From a virus, in IMG/VR virus record IMGVR_UViG_3300025769_000961, positions 1-21,947 of that record: a stretch of 21,947 bases of DNA; one strand, 5' to 3'. The translations under genes and the position numbers were made by a program. Below are positions 1 through 7,131 of the stretch, piece by piece. Position 1 is the stretch's first letter; each line of letters begins with the position of its first letter. The notes beneath the pieces are model-generated. The model was given only the letters and a program-made list of their open reading frames with translations. It was not told the origin of the DNA and did no database searches.

Positions 1-1377
1 AATAACTACGGCACAGTTACAGGCACAGGAAGTGTACTAGGTGTTTGTGTAGCAGATGGAATTAATGACGGTATATTTGCCTGTAGAAAACCATCGTCAG
101 GTAATAACTATTTACACAAATGGAATAACTCTAGTTCAGCTTGGCAAGCAATAACTACGTCAGGTTCACCTACAATGGTAGGTGTAAGTAAAGTTAGATT
201 TTCAAGACTTAACTTTGGTACTCCAAAAATAGTATTAACAGATGGTATAAATCCTGCAGCTACTTATGACGGTACAACATATACACAGATTACTCATTCA
301 GATGCACCAACTGATCCAAAGTTTTCTGCAATATTTCAAAACCATTTATTTTTAGCAGGTGATCCTGCACACCCAACTAAATTATTTTTTAGTGCGCCAC
401 TAGCAGAAACAGACTTTGCGTCAGCTAATGGAGCAGGAGTAATAAACGTAGGTTTTCCTATAGTTGCTATCAAATCATTTAGAAACGAACTATTTGTATT
501 TGGATCAACTAATATTAAAAAACTAGGTGGTACTGCATTAGCTAACTTTGCATTACAAACTGTTACGGAAGACCTTGGGTGTTTAGCTACAGATAGTGTT
601 ATAGAAATTGGTGGTGACTTACTATTTTTATCTCAAGATGGTTTACGTCCTATTGCAGGTACAGCTAAAATTGGTGACGTTAATTTAGAAACAGTATCTA
701 AAAACATCCAGTCTATTTTTACTGACATTGTATTTGACATTGATCTTGATACTCTTAATGCTGTAGTAATTAGACAAAAGTCACAGTTTAGATATTTCTT
801 TGGTGCAGCAGACTCACAAGGTATTATAGGTGGATTTAGACAAACACCAAACGGTTTGCAGTTTGAATATAGTCAGATGCTAGGTATTACAGCTACGTGT
901 GCAGATAGTGGTTATATAGGACAAAATGAATTTGTACTGCATGGTACTTCAGATGGTAAAGTACAACAACAAGAAAGTGGTAATAGCTTTGCAGGTGATC
1001 CAATCTTTAGTATTTTTCAAACTCCTTTTTATTATTTACAAGACCCTGAACAAAGAAAAATATTTTATAGTGTAGCTACATATTTACGATCTGAAGGTGA
1101 TAATTCAATAGTATTATCTACTGTATACGATTACGAAGATGTAGATACATTAAATCCAACAAACTTTAATTTAACAACAACAGGTACAGCAGCATATTAT
1201 AATGAAGCATTATATAATAGTACCGCAATATTTGATGGTAATCCATCACCAGTACAACGAACTAACATTGAAGGATCAGGCAAATCCGCATCTTTAAAAT
1301 TCGTTACTAATGACACAAGTGCATCACACAGTATACAAGGTCTAGTGATTACATTTGGAGTAGGAGACAGGTTATAA
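1..1377 (+). CDS. Virion protein, tail/DNA-stabilisation type (5' truncated)
   Basis: The reading frame is open from the first base of the window, so this is the C-terminal part (458 residues) of a longer gene. The first in-window ATG (position 175) lies mid-domain and is not the real start. The protein is rich in short beta strands with repeated aromatic/Gly turns (for example NHLFLAGD, NELFVFGS, GDLLFLSQDGLRPI), which suggests a beta-propeller. Similar proteins in marine phages are annotated as structural or P22 gp10-like DNA-stabilisation proteins, which close the portal channel and join it to the tail. A T7 gp12-like tail-tube protein is the main alternative. It directly precedes the fibre genes, which fits a tail-hub role. 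The stop (1375-1377) is one base before the next ATG, and a GGAG/AGGAGA Shine-Dalgarno for the next gene lies inside this coding region. The structural role is likely; the exact family is uncertain. Confidence 0.6.
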   Translation, partial: NNYGTVTGTGSVLGVCVADGINDGIFACRKPSSGNNYLHKWNNSSSAWQAITTSGSPTMVGVSKVRFSRLNFGTPKIVLTDGINPAATYDGTTYTQITHSDAPTDPKFSAIFQNHLFLAGDPAHPTKLFFSAPLAETDFASANGAGVINVGFPIVAIKSFRNELFVFGSTNIKKLGGTALANFALQTVTEDLGCLATDSVIEIGGDLLFLSQDGLRPIAGTAKIGDVNLETVSKNIQSIFTDIVFDIDLDTLNAVVIRQKSQFRYFFGAADSQGIIGGFRQTPNGLQFEYSQMLGITATCADSGYIGQNEFVLHGTSDGKVQQQESGNSFAGDPIFSIFQTPFYYLQDPEQRKIFYSVATYLRSEGDNSIVLSTVYDYEDVDTLNPTNFNLTTTGTAAYYNEALYNSTAIFDGNPSPVQRTNIEGSGKSASLKFVTNDTSASHSIQGLVITFGVGDRL

Positions 1378-1378
1378 C

Positions 1379-3379
1379 ATGGCAGGTTATTCAAGACAAT
1401 CAGCAGCCGATATTATCGCTAATGCGGTTATTAAAGCTGCACCAGTAAACGCAGAGTATAATGCTCTACGAGATGCGTTTGCTTTATCAGGTGGACACAA
1501 GCACGATGGTAGTTCTACTGAAGGTGCATACGTACCTCTTATAGCTGACAGTGATGCATTAAACAAAGTTGTAATAGATACTAGTAACAATAGAATAGGT
1601 TTTTTTAGTGAAGTAAGTGGGTCAGCAGTAGAACAACTTAGAATACAAGACGGTGCTATTGTTCCTGTAACTGATGATGATATTGACATTGGTACATCTT
1701 CACTTAAATTTAAAGACCTGTATGTTGACGGTGTAGGCTATATAGACTCTGTTACTGTGACAGGTGCAGCTACATTTTCTAATATAGATATTAACGGTGG
1801 TGCAATAGACGGTGCAACTATCGGTGCAGCTTCAGCAGGTGCAGGTACATTTACTGATCTTACTGCCACAGGAACTACAACAGTAACTACAGCAGATATT
1901 AACGGTGGTAACATAGATGGCACTACCATAGGTTCTAGTAGTGCAGGTGCAGGTACGTTTACTAACCTAACAGCCTCTGGCACAACTACAGTTACAACTG
2001 CAGACATAAATGGTGGTAATATTGATGGTACAACTATTGGTGCTTCTAGTGCTGCAGCAGGTAGCTTTACAACTGTATCGACATCTGGACAAGCTACACT
2101 GGCAAGCGTTGATGTTAACGGTGGTAATATTGACGGTACTATTATCGGTGCGTCAAGTGCTGCTGCTATAACAGGAACAACTATTACAGGTACAAGCCTT
2201 GTAGGTACAGTTACAGGTAACGTCACAGGAAACTTAACAGGTAATGTTACTGGTAATGTGACAGGTGATTTGACAGGTAATGTAACTGCAGGTTCAGGTA
2301 CATCTACATTTAACAATGTAACAGTCAACGGAACACTAGACGTTACAGGTACAACAATTGCTAACGTTACTGATCCCAGTAATGCACAAGATGCTGCGAC
2401 AAAAAATTATGTTGACACAGAAGTAGCTGCTCTTGTTGACTCTGCACCTTCTGCATTAAACACTCTAAACGAATTGGCTGCAGCATTAGGTGACGATGCA
2501 AATTTTAGTACAACTATTACAACTAGTATAGCTACTAAGTTACCACTTGCAGGTGGCACTATGTCTGGTGCTATAGCAATGGGTACAAATAAGATTACAG
2601 GCTTGGGTGATCCTACAGCTAACCAAGATGCAGCAACTAAAAAATATACAACCGATACATTTTTACCATTAGCAGGTGGAACGTTAACAGGTGCAGTAGA
2701 TGCAGGTAGTAATAAAATTACCGCAAGTTATACACCAAGTGCAAATTCGGACTTGACAACGAAGACATATGTTGATAGTATTCTGGGATCAAGTACTGCA
2801 GCAGCAACATCAGCTACAGCAGCCGCTACCAGTGCTACAGCCGCAGCAACAAGTGCAACTAATGCAGGTAATAGTGCAACAGCAGCAGCTTCTAGTGCAA
2901 CCTCTGCAGCAGCTAGTTTTGATTCGTTTGATGACAGATACCTTGGTGCTAAATCATCTGCACCTTCTACAGATAATGACGGTGATGCTCTTCAGGTAGG
3001 AACTCTTTATTTTAATACTACTACAAACTCTATGCAAGTTTATGGTAGTTCAGGTTTTACCGCAGCAGGGTCATCTGTAAACGGTACATCAAATCGTAAT
3101 ACATATACAGCCACAAGTGGACAAACTACATTTTCAGCTACATACGATGCAGGATTTGTAGATGTTTATTTAAATGGTGTAAAACTATTAGCAGGTACAG
3201 ATTTTACTGCTACGTCAGGTACAGCAGTTGTACTGGCATCGGGTGCTACAGCAGGAGATATTGTAGACATTGTAGCCTACGGTACATTTACGTTGTCAAC
3301 CCATTATACAAAAACAGAAAGTGATGCTCGTTTTGCCCCAATAGACGATCCCATTGCTTTTGCTATTGCGTTAGGATAA
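1379..3379 (+). CDS. Repeat-rich tail fibre protein
   Basis: This 666-residue protein is a probable receptor-binding or fibre-shaft protein. Residues 1-130 form a non-repetitive N-terminus, presumably the virion attachment end, including the GGHKHDGSS segment common in phage fibres. Residues 137-265 hold four copies of a 36-residue unit centred on D(I/V)NGGxIDGxxIG. Residues 276-303 are a four-residue TGN(V/L)-type repeat. Residues 339-467 contain three TKxY(V/T)D motifs, two of them preceded by LPLAGGT, a pattern typical of phage fibre stalks. Residues 471-513 are an Ala/Ser/Thr heptad-like stretch (SATAAAT units), probably a trimeric coiled coil. The C-terminus has the YLNGVKLLAGTDFT strand domain often seen in marine phage fibres. 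The ATG at 1379 is supported by the AGGAGA just upstream, inside the previous gene. No enzymatic motif is seen. The fibre role is well supported; the receptor is unknown. Confidence 0.85.
   Translation: MAGYSRQSAADIIANAVIKAAPVNAEYNALRDAFALSGGHKHDGSSTEGAYVPLIADSDALNKVVIDTSNNRIGFFSEVSGSAVEQLRIQDGAIVPVTDDDIDIGTSSLKFKDLYVDGVGYIDSVTVTGAATFSNIDINGGAIDGATIGAASAGAGTFTDLTATGTTTVTTADINGGNIDGTTIGSSSAGAGTFTNLTASGTTTVTTADINGGNIDGTTIGASSAAAGSFTTVSTSGQATLASVDVNGGNIDGTIIGASSAAAITGTTITGTSLVGTVTGNVTGNLTGNVTGNVTGDLTGNVTAGSGTSTFNNVTVNGTLDVTGTTIANVTDPSNAQDAATKNYVDTEVAALVDSAPSALNTLNELAAALGDDANFSTTITTSIATKLPLAGGTMSGAIAMGTNKITGLGDPTANQDAATKKYTTDTFLPLAGGTLTGAVDAGSNKITASYTPSANSDLTTKTYVDSILGSSTAAATSATAAATSATAAATSATNAGNSATAAASSATSAAASFDSFDDRYLGAKSSAPSTDNDGDALQVGTLYFNTTTNSMQVYGSSGFTAAGSSVNGTSNRNTYTATSGQTTFSATYDAGFVDVYLNGVKLLAGTDFTATSGTAVVLASGATAGDIVDIVAYGTFTLSTHYTKTESDARFAPIDDPIAFAIALG
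1787..2174 (+). repeat. Four 108-bp coding repeats (36 aa) in fibre gene
   Basis: There are four in-frame units whose conserved Asp falls at residues 137, 173, 209 and 245, an exact 36-residue period; the last unit is partial. The core reads D(I/V)NGGxIDGxxIGxxSAxAG. The protein sequence is well conserved but the DNA is not: codons for the same residues differ between copies. They probably form successive turns of a fibrous beta shaft. Confidence 0.9.
2204..2287 (+). repeat. 12-bp coding repeat (TGNV-type tetrapeptide)
   Basis: Seven near-perfect tetrapeptides of the form (V/L)TG(N/D) run through residues 276-303 of the fibre. Wobble bases vary between copies. This is a low-complexity fibrous segment, not a regulatory iteron. 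Confidence 0.85.
2798..2917 (+). repeat. Ala/Ser/Thr heptad-like coding repeat
   Basis: Encodes SATAAAT-type units at residues 474-513 of the fibre. A period of about seven residues with small side chains suggests a trimeric helical stalk, as found in many T7-like and marine phage fibres. Confidence 0.75.
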
Positions 3380-3389
3380 GGATTAAAAA

Positions 3390-3722
3390 ATGGCTAACAC
3401 TTTTAAAAACGCAGTTAGTTCAGCAATAGGCACATCTCAGACAAGTGTTTATACTGTACCTGCGTCTACCACATCAACAGTCATAGGTTTGACTGTATCA
3501 AATATACATTCATCTGATATTACGGTGGATGTAGTTATAACTGACACCTCTGCTTCTGCTAGTGTGCACATAGTAAAGGCAGCTACTATTCCAGTAGGAG
3601 GAGCACTAGTTCCGATAGGTGGTGATCAAAAAGTAGTATTAGAAACTGGTGATATAATTAAGATTACAAGTAGTGCAGCTTCAAGTGCAGATGTTATAGT
3701 TTCTGTACTACAACAGACGTAA
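3390..3722 (+). CDS. Small virion structural protein
   Basis: This 110-residue protein has no signal peptide and no membrane span. It is predicted to be almost all beta (VYTVPASTTSTVIGLTVSNIH, then VVITDT, KVVLETGDIIKITS), which suggests one jelly-roll or Ig-like domain. Proteins of this size and pattern occur in marine tailed phages among tail-fibre and other structural genes, where they are listed as virion proteins without a defined role. The start is supported by AAGGA about 7 bases upstream. It lies 10 bases after the repeat fibre and 12 bases before the next fibre, so it is co-expressed with them. It could be a small fibre-tip or capsid decoration protein, and the sequence alone does not decide between these. 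Confidence 0.7.
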   Translation: MANTFKNAVSSAIGTSQTSVYTVPASTTSTVIGLTVSNIHSSDITVDVVITDTSASASVHIVKAATIPVGGALVPIGGDQKVVLETGDIIKITSSAASSADVIVSVLQQT

Positions 3723-3734
3723 GGGAGAATATAG

Positions 3735-4541
3735 ATGTCATATATAGGAAATCAACCTGCACCAGTAAATGTTGGTAGTTCTAATATTTCTGATGGTGCT
3801 ATAGTTAATGCTGATATTAATACAAATGCATCTATCGCTATAAGTAAACTTGACGGTGTTACAGCAACTAATACAGAACTTAATATACTTGATGGTGTAA
3901 CAGCAACGACTGCCGAGTTAAATTATGTAGATGGTGTAACATCAGCAATACAAACTCAAATAGATGCTAAATCACCTGTAGCAAGTCCAACGTTTACAGG
4001 AACTGCAACCGCACCAACAATTAATGCTAGTACAGCATTACAAATTGGTGGTGTTGCTATTACCTCTACAGCAGCAGAACTTAATATACTTGATGGTGTT
4101 ACAGCCACAGCAGCAGAGCTTAACTATAACGATATTACAACTTTAGGTTTATCTCAAGCAAGTAAAGCTGTAACAGCAGATGCTAACGGTGTTGTAAGTT
4201 TTGACAATGGTACAATAGAAGAAAGTACAGCAATTACATCTAGCTCAAACGCAGCAACGATTAATTTACGTGATGGTAATGTATTTACACATACACTATC
4301 TGAAAACGTAACTTATACATTTAGTAATCCTGCTGCATCTGGACGTGCTTCAGCATTTATTTTAAAGATAACTCAAGATAGCACAGCAAGAACAATTACA
4401 TGGCCTGGAAGTGTAGACTGGGCTTCTGCAACTGCACCTACAATTACTGCAACAAACGCAGGTGTTGATGTATTTGCATTTCTTACAGTAGATGGTGGAA
4501 CTACATATTATGGGTTCACTTTAGGTCAGGCAATGGGATAA
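3735..4541 (+). CDS. Tail fibre protein with AELNILDGVTAT repeats
   Basis: This 268-residue fibre protein opens with a short N-terminal head (MSYIGNQPAP, then an NADINTNASIA segment). Residues 45-70 and 111-131 carry four copies of the (A/T)ELN(I/Y)xDGVT repeat, which is widespread in marine phage fibres. Between them, residues 80-106 hold one SPxFTGTxxAPTINAST module. The C-terminal third (about 170-268) is a separate beta-rich domain with the ITWPGSVDW and VDGGTTYYGF signatures frequent at marine phage fibre ends, probably the tip. A GGGAG Shine-Dalgarno lies 9 bases before the ATG. The repeat block is closely related to that of the 701-residue fibre encoded from 7132, so the two probably share an attachment site or partner. 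The fibre assignment is strong; target specificity is unknown. Confidence 0.82.
   Translation: MSYIGNQPAPVNVGSSNISDGAIVNADINTNASIAISKLDGVTATNTELNILDGVTATTAELNYVDGVTSAIQTQIDAKSPVASPTFTGTATAPTINASTALQIGGVAITSTAAELNILDGVTATAAELNYNDITTLGLSQASKAVTADANGVVSFDNGTIEESTAITSSSNAATINLRDGNVFTHTLSENVTYTFSNPAASGRASAFILKITQDSTARTITWPGSVDWASATAPTITATNAGVDVFAFLTVDGGTTYYGFTLGQAMG
3867..4127 (+). repeat. AELNILDGVTAT fibre repeats, set 1
   Basis: There are four copies of the DGVT-containing repeat in two pairs, flanking one FTGTxxAPTINAST module. The DNA of the first copies of the two pairs is identical over 23 bases around GAACTTAATATACTTGATGG. A homologous set lies at 7219-7641. Confidence 0.85.
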
Positions 4542-4545
4542 TAAT

Positions 4546-6588
4546 ATGACAGCTTCCAAAATTGTAGCAGCAGCAGCCTCTGGCGTAGGTGGTGCAGGTC
4601 CAGATGTAGATGAAGTATATGCTATTCGTATGTGGGAAGGCACAGGTGGTAGTCGAACAATTACCAATGATATAGATTTGTCAGGTGAAGGTGGATTAGT
4701 TTGGATAAAAAAATATACAGCTAGTGATAATCATGTTCTTATTGATACAGTACGAGGGGCTACAAAAAACCTCAGATCAAATGGAGATACTGCAGAAGGT
4801 ACTGAAATTAATACTGTAGATAGTTTTAATAACAATGGATTTACCATGGGTGCTGATGGCTTGGTAAATGAAAATAGTTCTGGGTATATAAATTTTACAT
4901 TTCGTAAAGCGGAAAAGTTTTTTGATATTGTGCAATATACTGGAAATGGATCAAATAGGGCAATAGATCATAACCTTGGTAGTGTTCCTGGTATGATGTT
5001 ATTTAAAAAAACGAGTGGGCCACAAAACTGGGCAGTTTATCATAGGGGTGCGAATGGTGGTAGTAATCCAGAAGATTATTATTTCAGACTAAATCAAAAT
5101 ATTACACAAGTTAATGACACCAATCAATTTCAAAGTACAGCACCTACAGCTACTCAATTTTTTCTTGGAACTGATTCAGATACAAATACAAATGGTCAAA
5201 CTTACATATGTTATTTATTTGCTCATAACGATGGTGATGGTGGCTTTGGTGAAAACGGTAATGCTGATATTATTAAATGTGGTTACTACACAGGTAATAG
5301 TAGTTCAGGATCAGAACCTGTAATAAACTTAGGTTTTGAACCACAGTGGATACTATTTAAAAATACTGACACTGCATCAGATTGGTTTATGTATAATACC
5401 CAACAAGGATGGAGAAATAAATTAAGTAGTGATAAAGATTTTTCATTAGCAGCAAATTCAAGCAGTGCTCAAAATGGTACCTCTGGTGCTGCTGAAGCAG
5501 GAAATCCAACTTCAACTGGTTTTGATCTTAGGGGTTGTGGTCTTACTGCTATAAATGCTACAGGAGATAATCATATTTATGTAGCAATTCGTAAAGGTTC
5601 ATTAAATGTACCTACAAATGCAACTAAAGTATTTGGTGTAGATACAGACGCAACTGGAGGAAGTACCCAAGAGAATTTTAGACCACATCTATGTGATATG
5701 GCATGGTTTGCAAAACTAGATGGACATTCTAGAAATGTTCAAGTAGCAGATAGAGTAAGAGGTTTTCACCAAACAAACCAGACTTCAGATGATAATTATA
5801 CTAGTCCTACTCTTATTACTAATGCTAACGATTCTGAATTTACTTCTGGTAATGCAATTTTTCAAAATACAACAACTAATCCTCAAACTTTTCCAGTAGT
5901 TAGAGTACAATCTCAAGGCGGTAATTTTTGTTTATGGAGTTTTAAAAGAGCACCTTCTTATTTTGATATAGTGGCATATGAAGGAACGTCATCGGCTCAA
6001 AATATAACACATAACCTTGGCGTTAAACCTGAAATGATGTGGATAAAATCTAGAGCAAACGCTAATAGTTGGATAGTTTATCATAAACAACAAGGTGCAA
6101 CTAAACGTGCTTTTTTACACAATGATCAAGCTTTTGATTCAGGTTCAAGTATATTTAATGACACCGAACCAACTGCAACACAATTTACCGTAGGCACTGA
6201 TAGCAATACAAACTCTAGTGGTCATAGCTTTGTTGCTTATTTATTTGCAACTGCAGACGGTGTATCTAAAGTAGGAAGCTATACTGGTAATGGTGGAGAA
6301 CAAACTATAGACTGTGGTTTTACTAGTGGTTCTAGACTTGTTATGATCAAAAGAGCAGATAGTACAGGTAACTGGAGACTTTTTGATACTGCTAGAGGCA
6401 TATCTTCTACTAAAGCAGAAATGTTACGGTTAGATACAACGGATGCTCAAGTACCAAATGCAGGTTCAGCTTCTCAAGTTTATCACAATCTTGTTGAACC
6501 TGCAAACTCAGGATTTTTAGTAAATGCTACTGCTGCGTTAGAAGTAAATACCAGTAGTGTGCCATTTATTTTTTGGGCGATTGCATAA
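4546..6588 (+). CDS. DUF7483-like modular tail/receptor-binding protein
   Basis: This 680-residue protein is built from about six divergent copies of a roughly 100-residue beta-rich module. Each has a (W/L)(I/F)K(K/R/N) strand followed by W/H-xx(Y/F/D)D/H motifs. The copies fall at about residues 45-120 (GLVWIKKYTASDNHVLIDTVRG), 124-228, 240-350, 382-468, 472-568 and 574-680 (LVMIKRADSTGNWRLFDTARG). Modules 2 and 5 are the closest pair, sharing FDIV, HNLG and (A/I)VYH motifs and ending in TxxGxx(Y/F)xxYLFA. This pattern matches my recollection of DUF7483-type proteins of marine phages, which are usually annotated as tail or virion proteins. Its position between two fibre genes, directly before the chaperone-like gene, suggests a host-recognition protein. 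The start lies 4 bases after the preceding stop; no strong Shine-Dalgarno is visible, so re-initiation is likely. Confidence 0.7.
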   Translation: MTASKIVAAAASGVGGAGPDVDEVYAIRMWEGTGGSRTITNDIDLSGEGGLVWIKKYTASDNHVLIDTVRGATKNLRSNGDTAEGTEINTVDSFNNNGFTMGADGLVNENSSGYINFTFRKAEKFFDIVQYTGNGSNRAIDHNLGSVPGMMLFKKTSGPQNWAVYHRGANGGSNPEDYYFRLNQNITQVNDTNQFQSTAPTATQFFLGTDSDTNTNGQTYICYLFAHNDGDGGFGENGNADIIKCGYYTGNSSSGSEPVINLGFEPQWILFKNTDTASDWFMYNTQQGWRNKLSSDKDFSLAANSSSAQNGTSGAAEAGNPTSTGFDLRGCGLTAINATGDNHIYVAIRKGSLNVPTNATKVFGVDTDATGGSTQENFRPHLCDMAWFAKLDGHSRNVQVADRVRGFHQTNQTSDDNYTSPTLITNANDSEFTSGNAIFQNTTTNPQTFPVVRVQSQGGNFCLWSFKRAPSYFDIVAYEGTSSAQNITHNLGVKPEMMWIKSRANANSWIVYHKQQGATKRAFLHNDQAFDSGSSIFNDTEPTATQFTVGTDSNTNSSGHSFVAYLFATADGVSKVGSYTGNGGEQTIDCGFTSGSRLVMIKRADSTGNWRLFDTARGISSTKAEMLRLDTTDAQVPNAGSASQVYHNLVEPANSGFLVNATAALEVNTSSVPFIFWAIA

Positions 6589-6614
6589 TCAACTGACGAA
6601 AGGAGAATCAACTG

Positions 6615-7112
6615 ATGTCAGAATATAGAGAAAGAAAAACAGGTGAAGTTAAAACACAAGGTGAATGGAGAGCAGCCTTTAAAAATATGTCTCTTCCAAA
6701 GGTTTGGAACACTAATGTCTGTGATGCTTTAAATCTAGACCCAGTGTTTGCATCTCCTGCAGCTACAACAACAGCATATCAAACAAGTGTGCGTGATGGT
6801 GTTGAGCAAGACAGCAACGGCAACTGGGTTGAGAAGTATGTAGCAAGGGATATGTTTGCTGATACAACTGAGGATGGCGTTACAACCACCAAAGCAGAGC
6901 ACGAAGCTGCATATCAGGCAACGCTAGATGCAAGAACAGCCGAAGGTCACAGAGCCACACGAGATGCCAAACTTGCAGAGACAGACTTCTATGCACTGTC
7001 AGATGTTACAATGTCAGATGCTATGACAACATATAGACAGGCATTACGTGATCTACCTGATCATAGCAACTGGCCTAACTTAGAAAGTGATGACTGGCCT
7101 ACAAAGCCGTAA
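6615..7112 (+). CDS. Tail fibre assembly chaperone-like protein
   Basis: This 165-residue soluble protein is probably a chaperone that helps the neighbouring fibre proteins fold, trimerise or attach. The C-terminal half carries the signature of the phage tail assembly chaperone family (Phage_tail_APC type): a basic RATRDAKLAETDFYAL helix, a (S/T)xxMTTYRQALRDLP helix and a final W-P-x-(L/K)P tail (NWPNLESDDWPTKP). The N-terminal half (YRERKTGEVKTQGEWRAAF) resembles the leader of similar marine phage proteins. A strong AAAGGAG Shine-Dalgarno lies about 8 bases before the ATG. It sits between the modular protein and the propeller fibre, so it may serve either or both. The family call rests on the C-terminal motif. 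Confidence 0.75.
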   Translation: MSEYRERKTGEVKTQGEWRAAFKNMSLPKVWNTNVCDALNLDPVFASPAATTTAYQTSVRDGVEQDSNGNWVEKYVARDMFADTTEDGVTTTKAEHEAAYQATLDARTAEGHRATRDAKLAETDFYALSDVTMSDAMTTYRQALRDLPDHSNWPNLESDDWPTKP

Positions 7113-7131
7113 TAAATAGAGGATAGACAAT

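Noticed and set aside
1787-2287. Regular repeats resembling a CRISPR array or iterons
   Set aside because: They are in frame, vary mainly at third codon positions and encode fibre repeats; there are no unique spacers or cas genes.
1738-2328. 196-residue open frame on the minus strand within the repeat fibre
   Set aside because: It is a mirror of the repetitive, stop-poor fibre sequence; its Val/Pro-rich repeats follow the sense repeats and no ribosome binding site fits.
2769-2999. 76-residue plus-strand frame rich in Leu/Gln
   Set aside because: A shifted reading of the Ala/Ser/Thr heptad repeat; there is no start signal and it is inside the fibre gene.
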